From an uncultured Bradyrhizobium sp. (GTDB taxonomy: Bacteria; Pseudomonadota; Alphaproteobacteria; Rhizobiales; Xanthobacteraceae), in contig NZ_CAKZHY010000076.1 in the NCBI RefSeq assembly GCF_936928535.1, positions 1-50,249 of the forward strand: a stretch of DNA of 50,249 nucleotides, in the 5' to 3' direction. A model generated the notes under the pieces. That model made no database searches and was not told where the DNA came from. It saw only the letters and a list, made by a program, of their open reading frames with translations. Both the position numbers and the translations under genes were made by a program. The first letter of the stretch is position 1. The number at the start of each line of letters is the position of its first letter. This document shows, in pieces, positions 40,929-50,037 of the stretch.

Positions 40929-42518
40929 ATGATGTTCAGGATGACTGTAATCGTCGCGGGTTTGGCTCTGGCGCTCACCGCCCCGGCAGAGGCCCAGACC
41001 CCCCGCAAGGGCGGAACCATCCGCATGACCGCGCCTTACGGTTCGAGTTTCACCAGCCTCGACATCCACACCACCCAGCGCGCCCAGGACGAGATCTACG
41101 CCAAGGCGCTGCATCGTTCGCTCTACATCTGGGATTCGGCGGAAGGAAAACCGGTTCCCGAGCTTGCGAAGGAGGTCGTCGTCTCCGGCGGTGGTCTCGT
41201 CTACACCTTCAAGCTCCGCGATGACGCCTATTTCCACAACGGCCGCAAGATGACGGCCGACGACATCATCTGGTCCTTCAACCGCATCATGGACGGCACC
41301 AAGGCCTATCCCGGCGCGCGCTTTGTTCGCATCATCGAGGGCGCGGCCGCGGTCGAGAAGGGGCAGGCCAAGGAGATCTCCGGCCTGAAGAAAATCGACG
41401 ACTTCACCCTCGAGATGAAGCTGACCGAGAAAGTCGATCCCGGCTTCTATTTCTTCACCGCGCTGACCTCGATCTATCCCGCCGACGAAGGCGGCAAGGA
41501 GAGCTTCATCCAGCATCCGATCGGTCTTGGGCCGTTCAAGTTCGTCGAGCACGTGCCGGGCTCGCGCATCGTGCTGGAGCGTTGGGACAAGTTCTACAAG
41601 CCCGGCAAGCCCTACGCCGACAAGCTCATCGTCTCGATCATGGGTGAGGCTGCCGCGCGCGACGTCGCCTTCCGCAACAAGGAGATCGACACCTCCGTGC
41701 TCGGGCCGGCCCAATATGTCGCCTATCAGGCCGACCCCAATCTCAAGGGCACCATTGTCGAGGTCGCCGAGGTCTTCACCCGTTACATGGGGATGAATCC
41801 CGCATTCAAGCCGTTCGCCGACAAGCGCGTGCGGCAGGCCATCAACTATGCGATCGACAGCGATCTGATCATCAACAAGCTGGTCAAGGGCAAGGCCTAC
41901 CGCGCCACCAGCTGGCTGCCGCTGACTTCGCCCGCCTACGACAAGGCGATGAAGCCGTACCCCTACGATCCCGCCAAGGCCAAGCAATTGCTCGCTGACG
42001 CCGGCTATCCAAACGGCTTCGAGTTCGAATGGACCACGAGCCAGAATGAAAGCTGGGGCCTGCCGATCGTCTCGGCCGTCATCCCGATGCTGGACAAGGT
42101 CGGTATCAAGGTGAAGGTCAAGCAGGTCGAGACCGCGGTGCTGGCGGAGGTGGTTCGCACCGGCGACTACCAGGCCTTCATCTATTCCCAGCAGAGCGGC
42201 CCGGATCCGCTGGCCGCGCTGAAATGCTTCCATTCGTCGACGCCGCAGCCGGCCTGCAACTACATGAACTTCAGGAACCCCGACTTCGACAAGATCCTCG
42301 ATGAGGCAGGGCAGACCTCCGACGTCGGCAAGCGCACCCAATTGCTGCAGAACGCCAATGCGTTCCTCTACGAGGAGGCGCCGGTTTGGTTCTTCAATTA
42401 CAACAAGGCGGTCATGGCCGTGCAGCCCTGGCTCCACGGGATCCAGCAGAACCCGACGGAGCTGACCCACCAGAACGCCGAGGAGCTCTGGGTCGACGAG
42501 ACTTCGCCCGCGAAATGA
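40929..42518 (+). CDS. Peptide/nickel-type ABC transporter substrate-binding protein
   Basis: The 529-residue periplasmic protein belongs to the SBP family 5 (DppA/OppA/NikA). It has a signal peptide of about 22 residues ending PAEAQ, then the family marker YTFKLRDDAYFHNGRKMTAD with DDIIWSFNRI. The C-terminal lobe (AKAKQLLADAGYPNGFEFEW) is typical. Start choice: ATG 40929, with an alternate at 40932; the frame is open 40 codons upstream, but without a signal sequence. It is the first gene of the importer operon. Confidence 0.93.
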   Translation: MMFRMTVIVAGLALALTAPAEAQTPRKGGTIRMTAPYGSSFTSLDIHTTQRAQDEIYAKALHRSLYIWDSAEGKPVPELAKEVVVSGGGLVYTFKLRDDAYFHNGRKMTADDIIWSFNRIMDGTKAYPGARFVRIIEGAAAVEKGQAKEISGLKKIDDFTLEMKLTEKVDPGFYFFTALTSIYPADEGGKESFIQHPIGLGPFKFVEHVPGSRIVLERWDKFYKPGKPYADKLIVSIMGEAAARDVAFRNKEIDTSVLGPAQYVAYQADPNLKGTIVEVAEVFTRYMGMNPAFKPFADKRVRQAINYAIDSDLIINKLVKGKAYRATSWLPLTSPAYDKAMKPYPYDPAKAKQLLADAGYPNGFEFEWTTSQNESWGLPIVSAVIPMLDKVGIKVKVKQVETAVLAEVVRTGDYQAFIYSQQSGPDPLAALKCFHSSTPQPACNYMNFRNPDFDKILDEAGQTSDVGKRTQLLQNANAFLYEEAPVWFFNYNKAVMAVQPWLHGIQQNPTELTHQNAEELWVDETSPAK

Positions 42519-42532
42519 CACGCCTTCTCGTG

Positions 42533-42565
42533 CTCCCTCCGTCGCGATTGAAGCGACGGAGGGAG
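42533..42565 (+). terminator. Strong intercistronic hairpin after the binding-protein gene
   Basis: CTCCCTCCGTCGC and GCGACGGAGGGAG form a perfect 13-bp stem with a 7-nt loop, between the binding protein and the first permease. There is no U-tract, so it is more likely an RNA-stability or partial-termination element that keeps the binding protein in excess. The right arm holds GGAGGGAG, the likely ribosome site of the next gene. Confidence 0.55.
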
Positions 42566-42573
42566 GGAAGAAA

Positions 42574-43503
42574 GTGCCGATGCTCTCGTTCCTGATCCGC
42601 CGCCTGCTGCAGACCATCCCGACCGTGCTCGCCGTCGTGATGCTGGTCTTCGTGCTGTTCAGCGTCGTTCCCGGCAGCATCGCCTCGACCATGAGCGACG
42701 ACGTCGATCCCCAGGTCGAGCTGCGCCTGAAACAGCAGCTCGGTCTCGACGACCCCCTTTATGTGCGCTTCGGCAATTACATCGCCAAGCTAGCGACCGG
42801 TGACTTTGGCACCTCGTTCCGAACCCGCGAGCCCGTCACCAGCATGATCGCCAAGCGGGCATGGCCGACGCTGCAGCTGATCTTCACGGCGATGGCGTTT
42901 TCCGTCGTGGTCGGCGTGCCGCTCGGCTTCATCGCCGCGTTGCGACCGGGCGGGCTCGTTGACACGCTCGCAATGGTCGTGGCGGTGTCCGGCCTGTCCA
43001 TTGCCAAATTCTGGCTCGGATTGATGATCATGTACGTCTTTGCGTTGAAGCTCGGCTGGCTGCCGAGTTTCGGCTATGGCGATGGCGGCCTGAAATATCT
43101 GCTGCTGCCGGCCGTGACGCTCGGCGTCTCGCCGATGGCGCTGTTTGCCCGGACGACGCGCGCCGCGGTGCTCGAGATCATGTCGGCGGATTTCGTCCGC
43201 ACCGCGCGTTCCAAGGGCATGAGCGAGGTCAGGGTGGTGAAGTGGCACGTGATGCGCAACGCGCTCGTCATCATCCTCACCACCGTCGGCCTGCAATTCG
43301 GCGGGCTGATGGGGCAGGCGGTCGTGGTCGAAAAACTGTTCTCCTGGCCGGGCATCGGCTCGCTGCTGGTCGACAGCGTCCTGCAGCGCGATATTCCGGC
43401 GGTTCAGGGCTCCATTCTGGTCGTCGTGCTGGCCTTTCTCGCGATCAATTTGCTGATCGATTTGCTCTACGGCGTGATCGATCCCAGGATCAGATACGCA
43501 TGA
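42574..43503 (+). CDS. ABC transporter permease (DppB/OppB type)
   Basis: The 309-residue membrane protein has six helices and the inner-membrane BPD loop EIMSADFVRTARSKGMSEVR that contacts the ATPase. It ends VIDPRIRYA, the usual end of the DppB family. The GTG start at 42574 has a good-spaced ribosome site; the ATG two codons later is also possible. It overlaps the next gene by 4 nt. Confidence 0.94.
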   Translation: MPMLSFLIRRLLQTIPTVLAVVMLVFVLFSVVPGSIASTMSDDVDPQVELRLKQQLGLDDPLYVRFGNYIAKLATGDFGTSFRTREPVTSMIAKRAWPTLQLIFTAMAFSVVVGVPLGFIAALRPGGLVDTLAMVVAVSGLSIAKFWLGLMIMYVFALKLGWLPSFGYGDGGLKYLLLPAVTLGVSPMALFARTTRAAVLEIMSADFVRTARSKGMSEVRVVKWHVMRNALVIILTTVGLQFGGLMGQAVVVEKLFSWPGIGSLLVDSVLQRDIPAVQGSILVVVLAFLAINLLIDLLYGVIDPRIRYA

Positions 43504-44321
43504 AGCTCCGCGCCAATCTCATCATCGGTGGCGCCTTGTTCGCGCTCGCCATCCTGGTCGGCGTGCTTGCGCCCTGGCTGGCGCATACCGATCCCGTGAT
43601 GGATGCCAACCTCATGAACGCGGAAGAGCCGCCGAGCTGGACCTGGTGGTTCGGCACGGACGACCAGGGCCGCGATATCTATTCCCGCGTGGTCTACGGT
43701 GCGCAGGTCTCGCTGACGGTCGGCATCGTCTCGCAGCTCATCAACAGCGTCATCGGCGTCGCGCTGGGCCTCAGTGCCGGCTATTGGGGCGGCTGGTGGG
43801 ACGATGTCGTCAACGCGCTAACCAATGTCATGCTCGCGATCCCCTCGCTGATCTTCGCGCTCGCCATCATGTCGGTGCTTGGCCCCGGTCTGACCAGCCT
43901 GTTGATCGCCCTCGGATTGACCAACTGGTCCTTTACCTGCCGGATCGCGCGAGCTTCGGCGTTGTCGCTGCGGAGCCAGGGCTATGTGCAGGCCGCCACG
44001 GTGCTCGGCTATGGCGATTTGCGCATCATGATGACGCAGCTCTTGCCAAACATGCTGGGCCCGATCGTCGTCATTGCCACGCTCGGCATGGGCAGCGCCG
44101 TGCTCTCCGAGGCCGCGTTGTCGTTCATCGGCCTCGGCGTCCGCCCGCCGTTTCCGAGCTGGGGGAGCATGCTGTCGGACGCCCGCGACCAGATCACGAC
44201 GGCGCCCTGGCTTTCGGTGTTCCCGGGGCTCGCCATCTTCCTGACCGTGCTCGGACTCAATCTGCTCGGCGACGGCCTGCGCGACATTCTCGATCCCCAG
44301 TCGCGGAGCCGCCGGACATGA
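43500..44321 (+). CDS. ABC transporter permease (DppC/OppC type)
   Basis: The 273-residue permease has the DppC opening FGTDDQGRDIYSRVVYGAQVSL and the ATPase-contact loop SLRSQGYVQAATVLGYGD. It partners the upstream permease; the ATGA overlaps on both sides show coupled translation. Confidence 0.94.
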   Translation: MKLRANLIIGGALFALAILVGVLAPWLAHTDPVMDANLMNAEEPPSWTWWFGTDDQGRDIYSRVVYGAQVSLTVGIVSQLINSVIGVALGLSAGYWGGWWDDVVNALTNVMLAIPSLIFALAIMSVLGPGLTSLLIALGLTNWSFTCRIARASALSLRSQGYVQAATVLGYGDLRIMMTQLLPNMLGPIVVIATLGMGSAVLSEAALSFIGLGVRPPFPSWGSMLSDARDQITTAPWLSVFPGLAIFLTVLGLNLLGDGLRDILDPQSRSRRT

Positions 44322-45298
44322 CGGGCGCACCGCTGATCGAGGTCGAGGATCTGCGCATCGATATCGGCGATGGTCGCAGCCGCGTCGCGGCGGCCGAGGG
44401 CGTTTCGTTCCGCATCGATCGCGGCGAGACCTTTGGCCTCGTCGGTGAGTCCGGCTGCGGCAAGAGCATCACGGCGCTCGCGCTGATCGGCCTGCTGCGG
44501 CCGCCGCTGTCGATCGGCAGCGGTGTCATCCGATTTGACGGGCACGAAATCCAGCATCTGTCCGCGGCGGCCCAGCGCGACCTGCGCGGCAATCGCATCG
44601 CCATGATCTTCCAGGAGCCGATGACCGCGCTCAATCCGGTCTCGCCCGTGGGCCGGCAGATTGCCGAGATGTTCGTGCTGCACAAGGGCAAGAGCTGGCG
44701 CGAGGCCAACAAGCTGGCGGTCGAGGCGCTGGCAAGCGTCCGTGTGCCCGCGCCGGAGCGGCGCGTGAACGATTACCCGCATCAGCTCTCCGGCGGAATG
44801 CGTCAGCGCGTCATGATCGCCATTGCGCTTGCCTGCGGTCCAGACCTTCTCATCGCGGACGAGCCGACCACCGCGCTCGACGTTACCGTGCAGGCCGAGA
44901 TCATCGAGCTGATGCGCAATCTCTGCGCCGAGCGCGGCACCGCGATCCTGATGATCAGCCACGATCTCGGCCTGGTCGCCAATGTCTGCCGCCGCGTCGC
45001 CGTGATGTATGCCGGTCGCATCGTCGAGGAGCGCGGCTCTACCGATATCTTTCGCGCCCCATCGCACCCCTATACGAAGGGCCTGGTCGACTCGCTGCCG
45101 CGGCTCGGCAGCCGCGCTGCGCTCGGCCGTAGCAGGCTCAAGGAAATTGCAGGCGTCGTCCCGGCGATCGCGAATTTCCCCGATGGCTGCCGGTTCAATC
45201 CGCGTTGCGCCAGTGCGACGGACATTTGCCGGAGCGTCGTGCCGACGGCGGATTTCCTGGAAGCCGGCGGCTTGGTGCGGTGCCACCACCATGCATGA
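44318..45298 (+). CDS. ABC transporter ATP-binding protein (DppD/OppD type)
   Basis: The 326-residue ATPase has Walker A GESGCGKS, signature LSGGMRQRVMIA and Walker B LLIADEPTTALD. The end motif GCRFNPRCASATDICR is the Cys-rich extension of the OppD/DppD family. It starts 4 nt inside the upstream gene and overlaps the next one by 8 nt. Confidence 0.95.
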   Translation: MTGAPLIEVEDLRIDIGDGRSRVAAAEGVSFRIDRGETFGLVGESGCGKSITALALIGLLRPPLSIGSGVIRFDGHEIQHLSAAAQRDLRGNRIAMIFQEPMTALNPVSPVGRQIAEMFVLHKGKSWREANKLAVEALASVRVPAPERRVNDYPHQLSGGMRQRVMIAIALACGPDLLIADEPTTALDVTVQAEIIELMRNLCAERGTAILMISHDLGLVANVCRRVAVMYAGRIVEERGSTDIFRAPSHPYTKGLVDSLPRLGSRAALGRSRLKEIAGVVPAIANFPDGCRFNPRCASATDICRSVVPTADFLEAGGLVRCHHHA

Positions 45299-46343
45299 GC
45301 CCAAAAGCAAATCGGGTGAGGCGAGGGGAAACGACGATCTCATTCTCAGCGTCGAGGATCTCGCGGTTCATTTCCCTGTCGGAGGTGGCCTGCTGGGCGG
45401 CAACCGGCGCGTGCTCCGCGCCGTCGATGGCGTCGATCTCGAGCTGAAGCGGGGCGAATGCCTTGGCCTTGTCGGCGAATCCGGCTCCGGCAAGTCGACA
45501 GTCGCCTTGTCGATCCTGGGCCTGCTGGCGCCGACGCGCGGCCGCATCGTGCTGGACGGGCAGGTGGTGACATCAAGGCCGGCAGTCGATCGCAAGGCGC
45601 TCGCGCGCATCGTGCAGATAGTATTTCAGGATCCTTACGCCTCGCTCAATCCGCGCCAGACCGTTCGCCGCACGCTGGAAGATCCGCTGCGCGTTCACGG
45701 CGTCGCGTCAAAAAGCGAAATCGAGGACCGCGTCGCGACCATGCTGCGGCATGTCGGCCTGCGGCCCGAGCAGGCCGGCCGTTACCCCCACGAATTCTCC
45801 GGCGGCCAGCGCCAGCGCATCGGCATTGCGCGCGCGCTGATCCTCAACCCCAAGATCGTCATCTGCGACGAGCCCGTCTCCGCGCTCGACGTCTCGATCC
45901 GCGCCCAGATCATCAATCTGCTGCTGGAATTGAAGGACACGCTCGGTCTGTCCTACATCATGATCAGCCACGACCTCGGCGTCGTCGAGCACATGAGCGA
46001 CCGCGTCGCCGTGATGTATCTGGGCCGCATCGTCGAGAATGGCGACTGGCGCGAGATCTTTGAACGGCCCGCGCATCCCTATACGCAGGCCCTGATATCA
46101 GCGATCCCCGATCCCTTGCACCATGCGCCGCTGGCGACGACAGGCGGCGATCTTCCCAATCCGCTCAACCCGCCGAACGGATGTGCCTTCAGCCCGCGCT
46201 GCCGCTACGCGGAGGATGTGTGTCGCCACGAGCCGGGGCCGGCGCTGGAGACGCGGCCCGACGGGCATGCGGTGAGGTGCTGGCGGAGCGAGGAGATTGC
46301 GGGACGCATGGCCTCAACCTCGACCGAAAGTGCTCATCCCTAG
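45291..46343 (+). CDS. ABC transporter ATP-binding protein (DppF/OppF type)
   Basis: The 350-residue ATPase has Walker A GESGSGKS, signature FSGGQRQRIGIA, Walker B IVICDEPVSALD and the oligopeptide C-terminal motif GCAFSPRCRYAEDVCR. It closes the five-gene importer. A hairpin lies 19 nt downstream. Confidence 0.95.
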   Translation: MHEPKSKSGEARGNDDLILSVEDLAVHFPVGGGLLGGNRRVLRAVDGVDLELKRGECLGLVGESGSGKSTVALSILGLLAPTRGRIVLDGQVVTSRPAVDRKALARIVQIVFQDPYASLNPRQTVRRTLEDPLRVHGVASKSEIEDRVATMLRHVGLRPEQAGRYPHEFSGGQRQRIGIARALILNPKIVICDEPVSALDVSIRAQIINLLLELKDTLGLSYIMISHDLGVVEHMSDRVAVMYLGRIVENGDWREIFERPAHPYTQALISAIPDPLHHAPLATTGGDLPNPLNPPNGCAFSPRCRYAEDVCRHEPGPALETRPDGHAVRCWRSEEIAGRMASTSTESAHP

Positions 46344-46361
46344 ACCAAAGGGAGCGGGTTT

Positions 46362-46376
46362 GGGCGGTGCCCGCCC
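46362..46376 (+). terminator. Possible terminator of ABC importer operon
   Basis: GGGCGG and CCGCCC form a 6-bp stem around TGC, followed by TTGG. The U-tract is poor, so confidence is low. The rest of the gap to the next gene (about 220 nt) shows nothing else I can name. Confidence 0.35.
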
Positions 46377-46598
46377 TTGGCCCGGAAGCAGCCGTTTCGT
46401 GTTCAGGGGGATGTCGCTTATAAACCCCTAGCGGACCTGGATTGCCGATCCTGTTTCGTCTGCTACGGCCCAAAGCGCACTTCGACTTCTGGCAATTTTA
46501 ACTCTTATCGGCGAACTATGTATCCTGGACGTTGAATTTGCGTAAGCTCTCGCGCGCCCGTGCCGACGCGCTTCAGAATTTTTCCCGGGAGACCGTTG

Positions 46599-47729
46599 AT
46601 GGCTCAAGAAAGTTCGAGGCCGCGCATCGGCGAAGGACGCATCGGCAGTTCTCTCTGCGCCGCGATCGGCGTGCTCAGCGTCGCTGCGGTGCTATGCCTG
46701 CGCTACCCCGCCTTTCTGACGACACCTGAGCTGCGCGTCCATTACGACGTCGAGCTGCTCCGCCTCACCCTCGCGATCGCCATGGTCGTCGGTGCCTGGC
46801 TCGGCGTCATCGGGATCGTGCTTGGCGGCCCGCGGGTGCAAGCCACGATTGGCCTCAGCGCGCTTTTCCTCGCCACGCTGCTTGGCGGGCCCTACGTGCC
46901 GACACCGGATTTTCTCCAGCCGCGCGTCTATCTCGGCCTCGACTGGCTGGTGCTCGATCTCTTCTTCACCGGCGCAGCATTCGTGCTGCTCGAGTGGATA
47001 TTCCCACGGGTGCGGCCGGAGCAAGGGCCGCTCAGCCCCGGCTGGAGGCTCGATCTCGCCTATTTCGGCGTCAACCATTTGCTGATCGGCATCTTCCTGG
47101 TGGTCTCGACACATTTTGCCCATGACTATTTCGCCTGGGCGATCAGCCCGTCGCTGCAGGCGCATGTCGTGGCCCTGCCGGCGATCGTCCGCTTCGTGCT
47201 GGTGATCCTGGCGGCCGATGCAGTCGAATACGTCTCCCACCGCGCCTATCACGAGGTGCCGTGGCTGTGGCGAATCCATGCGATCCATCATTCGCCCGAA
47301 CACATGGACTGGCTCTCGGGATCGCGCCTGCATTTCTTCGAGCCATTGGCAACGCGCGCCCTGGTGCTGGTGCCGATCTTCCTGCTCGGCTTCCCGCAGG
47401 ACACGATCTTCGCCTATCTCATTTTCATCTCTGTGCAATCGGTGCTGATCCATTCAAACATCAAGATGGATGTCGGCTGGCTGCGATACGTGATCGTCAC
47501 GCCGCAATTCCATCACTGGCACCACGCGTCGGACGCCGAGGCCATCGACAAGAACTACGCGGCACACACGCCGCTGTTCGATATGCTGGGCAGAACCTGG
47601 CACCTGCCCAAAGACCGCTGGCCGGTCAAATACGGTACGGTGAAGCCGATCCCCGGCGGCATGCTCGGCCAGTTCGTGCACCCCTTCGTCGGGCCGGTGA
47701 AGGAATTCCTCGAACATCGGGACTCATGA
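46599..47729 (+). CDS. Sterol desaturase / fatty-acid hydroxylase family membrane protein
   Basis: The 376-residue protein belongs to the di-iron FA-hydroxylase superfamily, which acts on lipids in the membrane. The His clusters are present: SHRAYHEVPWLWRIHAIHHS (HxxxH then HxxHH) and QFHHWHHASDAE (HxxHH), after five or so membrane helices. The ATG at 46599 follows GGGAG; a GTG at 46560 is less likely. It stands alone. The lipid substrate (sterol, hopanoid, carotenoid or fatty acid) cannot be told. Confidence 0.85.
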   Translation: MAQESSRPRIGEGRIGSSLCAAIGVLSVAAVLCLRYPAFLTTPELRVHYDVELLRLTLAIAMVVGAWLGVIGIVLGGPRVQATIGLSALFLATLLGGPYVPTPDFLQPRVYLGLDWLVLDLFFTGAAFVLLEWIFPRVRPEQGPLSPGWRLDLAYFGVNHLLIGIFLVVSTHFAHDYFAWAISPSLQAHVVALPAIVRFVLVILAADAVEYVSHRAYHEVPWLWRIHAIHHSPEHMDWLSGSRLHFFEPLATRALVLVPIFLLGFPQDTIFAYLIFISVQSVLIHSNIKMDVGWLRYVIVTPQFHHWHHASDAEAIDKNYAAHTPLFDMLGRTWHLPKDRWPVKYGTVKPIPGGMLGQFVHPFVGPVKEFLEHRDS

Positions 47730-47803
47730 AGCGGCGTGTTCCGCTGTTGCCGGCATGAGAGTCGCAGCGCGATTTCACACTGTTCGCAAAACTTGTGGAT
47801 CTC

Positions 47804-49066
47804 TCAAACCAGCGCCATCGCCGCTCCCGCGGCCGCGCTGAAGGCGACGACGACCAGTGGTGGCGCACGCCAGGCGACCAGCAGGACAAAGCCGACAAGG
47901 GCGATGCCAAAATCCCGCGGCGAATGCACGCTGGTGGTCCAGACCGGATTGTAGAGCGCAGCGCCGAGCACGCCGACCACCGCGGCGTTGACGCCGCGCA
48001 TCATGGCCTGCGCGCCGGCACGCTTCCGGAATGAATCCCAGAACGGCAGCGCGCCGAGCAGGATCAGGATTCCCGGCAGGAAGATGCCGACCAGGCCGAG
48101 CACGGCTCCGGCCACGCCATGCGGCTCCGGTGAGACCACGGTGCCGAGGTAAGCCGCGAAGGTGAAGAGCGGGCCGGGCACGGCCTGGGCCGCCCCATAG
48201 CCGGCGAGAAAGGCGTCGTCGGTCAGCCAGCCCGGGGTGACGAACGCTTCCCGCAGCAGCGGGAGCACGACATGGCCGCCGCCGAACACGAGCGCGCCGG
48301 AGCGGTAGAAGGCGTCGAACAGGGCGATGCCCGTGGAGCCGGTCAGGGCGTGAAGTGCGGGCAGACCTGCCAGGAGAACGAAGAATATCCCGAGGGTCAT
48401 CATCCCCACGGTGCGCGATACCGGCATCTCCACATGTCCGGACGGCGCCGCTGCATCGCTACGGCACAGCCACAGACCGGCGAGCGCGCCGAGGACGATT
48501 GCACCGATCTGGGCAATCGACGCCGTGGAGAACAGGATGATCAGCGCGGCCACGACGGCGATCGAAGCACGTTCGCGATCCGGGCAGAGGTTGCGCGCCA
48601 TGCCCCAGACGGCCTGCGCCACGATGGCGACTGCAGTGAGCTTCAGTCCGTGCAGCAGGCCGGCGCCAACAGGTCCGCCGAGCGCGCCGGCGCCGTAGGC
48701 GAACAGGACGAGGATCAGGGCAGACGGCAGAGTGAAGCCGGTCCAGGCCGCGAGCGCGCCGGGATAGCCTGATCGCATCAGGCCGATCGAGAAGCCGACC
48801 TGGCTGCTGGCGGGACCGGGCAGGAACTGGCACAGCCCGACCAGATCGGCGTAGGCATGCTCGTCGATCCATTTCCGCCGCACCACGAACTCGTCGCGGA
48901 AGTAGCCGATATGGGCAATCGGACCGCCGAAACAGGTCAGCCCCAGCTTTAGGAAGATGCGCAGGACTTCCAGCGGCGAGCTGGCAAGGGATGTTTGACC
49001 GGCTGAGGTCTCGGTCGATCGGTCGAATTTGCTCGCGGGCATGGGATCGGGTTCCGGTACGCGCAT
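47804..49066 (-). CDS. chrA: Chromate transporter family protein (ChrA, long two-domain form)
   Basis: CHR proteins export chromate or act on sulfate-like anions. The roughly 420-residue protein contains two homologous halves: the first with LGLTCFGGPIAHIGYFRDEFV and LCQFLPGPASSQVGFSIG, the second with SGALVFGGGHVVLPLLREAF and GAAQAVPGPLFTFAAYLG. The double FGG/PGP pattern is diagnostic of the long form. The start is uncertain: ATG 49066 or 49042, neither with a good ribosome site; the frame is open to 49198. It diverges from the hemerythrin gene. Confidence 0.9.
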   Translation of the reverse strand: MRVPEPDPMPASKFDRSTETSAGQTSLASSPLEVLRIFLKLGLTCFGGPIAHIGYFRDEFVVRRKWIDEHAYADLVGLCQFLPGPASSQVGFSIGLMRSGYPGALAAWTGFTLPSALILVLFAYGAGALGGPVGAGLLHGLKLTAVAIVAQAVWGMARNLCPDRERASIAVVAALIILFSTASIAQIGAIVLGALAGLWLCRSDAAAPSGHVEMPVSRTVGMMTLGIFFVLLAGLPALHALTGSTGIALFDAFYRSGALVFGGGHVVLPLLREAFVTPGWLTDDAFLAGYGAAQAVPGPLFTFAAYLGTVVSPEPHGVAGAVLGLVGIFLPGILILLGALPFWDSFRKRAGAQAMMRGVNAAVVGVLGAALYNPVWTTSVHSPRDFGIALVGFVLLVAWRAPPLVVVAFSAAAGAAMALV

Positions 49067-49113
49067 ATCGGGTTTCGATAAAGGATATTGCCGGGGTCGG
49101 CTATCGGATTTCG
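49066..49113. promoter_or_regulatory. Two near-identical 12-mers in chrA/hemerythrin divergent region
   Basis: TATCGGGTTTCG (49066-49077) and TATCGGATTTCG (49102-49113) lie 36 nt apart, differing at one base. Spaced direct repeats in a divergent promoter region can be regulator sites. If chrA starts at 49066, the first copy overlaps its start codon. Confidence 0.3.
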
Positions 49114-49218
49114 CCGCTGGAACGAGGTCTGCGGTCATCCGTTGAAGCGCCGTCGCCTGGCGCTGAGCGCGCGCGGCGCCGCGACAAATTGGGCTCACAG
49201 ATCCACGGGAGCGCCGAC

Positions 49219-49941
49219 ATGGTCGTCATGCAAAGCAAGCGTCGCTTGCTCGTGCTGGGCGGAGCGCTGGCGGCGGTCGCCGCGCCCGCCCTCATCACCC
49301 TGCCGGCCCTTGCTGAACGGAAGGGCGGCGGCGGGAAGCGGAAGGGCGCGGAGAAGAAGGACGAGGACGTCAGTCCGCCTGAGGATCTGATGCGCGAGCA
49401 CGGCGTGCTCGATCGGGTGTTATTGCTCTACGAAGCCGGTATCCGGAAGTTCGCGTCGAACGACGATTTCGATCCCGAAATGATCACGCAATCCGCCGGG
49501 ATCATCCGGGACTTCATCAACAACTACCATGAGAAATCGGAGGAGGAGCACGTTTTCCCGCGCTTCAGGAAGGCGGGCCGGATGACCGATCTGGTTGACG
49601 TCCTGCTGCGCCAGCATGAAGCAGGCCGGAAGGTGACGGACAATATCCTGAGGCTCGCACCGACTGGCCGAGGCAATACCGACGACCGCAAGCAGCTCGT
49701 CGGCGCGATGCAATCCTTCATCACGATGTATCGGCCGCACGCGGCCCGCGAAGACACGGACCTCTTTCCGAAGCTGAAGGACGTCGTCTCCTCGAACGAG
49801 TACGATGCGATGGCCGAGGACTTCGAGAAGAAGGAGCACCAGCTGTTCGGCGAGGACGGCTTCGAGAAGATGGCGGCCCGCGTCGCCCAGCTGGAGCAGC
49901 AGATGGGCATTCATGACCTGAACCAGTTCACGCCGCGCTGA
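49219..49941 (+). CDS. Exported hemerythrin-domain protein
   Basis: Hemerythrin-like four-helix bundles bind a di-iron centre that senses or stores O2 or protects against oxidants. The 240-residue protein has a signal or anchor segment (about residues 12-31, LVLGGALAAVAAPALITLPA), a Lys/Gly-rich linker, then the ligands in MREHGVLDR, NNYHEKSEEEHVFPR, LLRQHEAGR and MYRPHAAREDTDLFP. The ATG at 49219 has CGGGAG 7 nt upstream; another ATG at 49228 is close. It diverges from chrA. Confidence 0.85.
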   Translation: MVVMQSKRRLLVLGGALAAVAAPALITLPALAERKGGGGKRKGAEKKDEDVSPPEDLMREHGVLDRVLLLYEAGIRKFASNDDFDPEMITQSAGIIRDFINNYHEKSEEEHVFPRFRKAGRMTDLVDVLLRQHEAGRKVTDNILRLAPTGRGNTDDRKQLVGAMQSFITMYRPHAAREDTDLFPKLKDVVSSNEYDAMAEDFEKKEHQLFGEDGFEKMAARVAQLEQQMGIHDLNQFTPR

Positions 49942-50008
49942 CGCGGGGGCCGAGTTGCTGTGGGCCGGCGTGACCCGCACGATCACCACCGATCGTGGCG
50001 TGAAGCTG

Positions 50009-50032
50009 GCCGCCAGCGTTGCCGGCGGCTTT
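50009..50032 (+). terminator. Probable terminator after hemerythrin gene
   Basis: GCCGCCAGC and GCCGGCGGC pair over 9 positions with one mismatch around GTT, followed by TTTGGG. A second perfect 7-bp stem CACGATC/GATCGTG lies just before it (49978-49997). No gene is seen between 49942 and the insertion sequence. Confidence 0.45.
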
Positions 50033-50037
50033 GGGTC

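Noticed and set aside
40761..42692. A 643-codon antisense frame over the ABC binding-protein gene
   Set aside because: No recognisable domains or ribosome site; the sense frame is a complete binding protein with a signal peptide.
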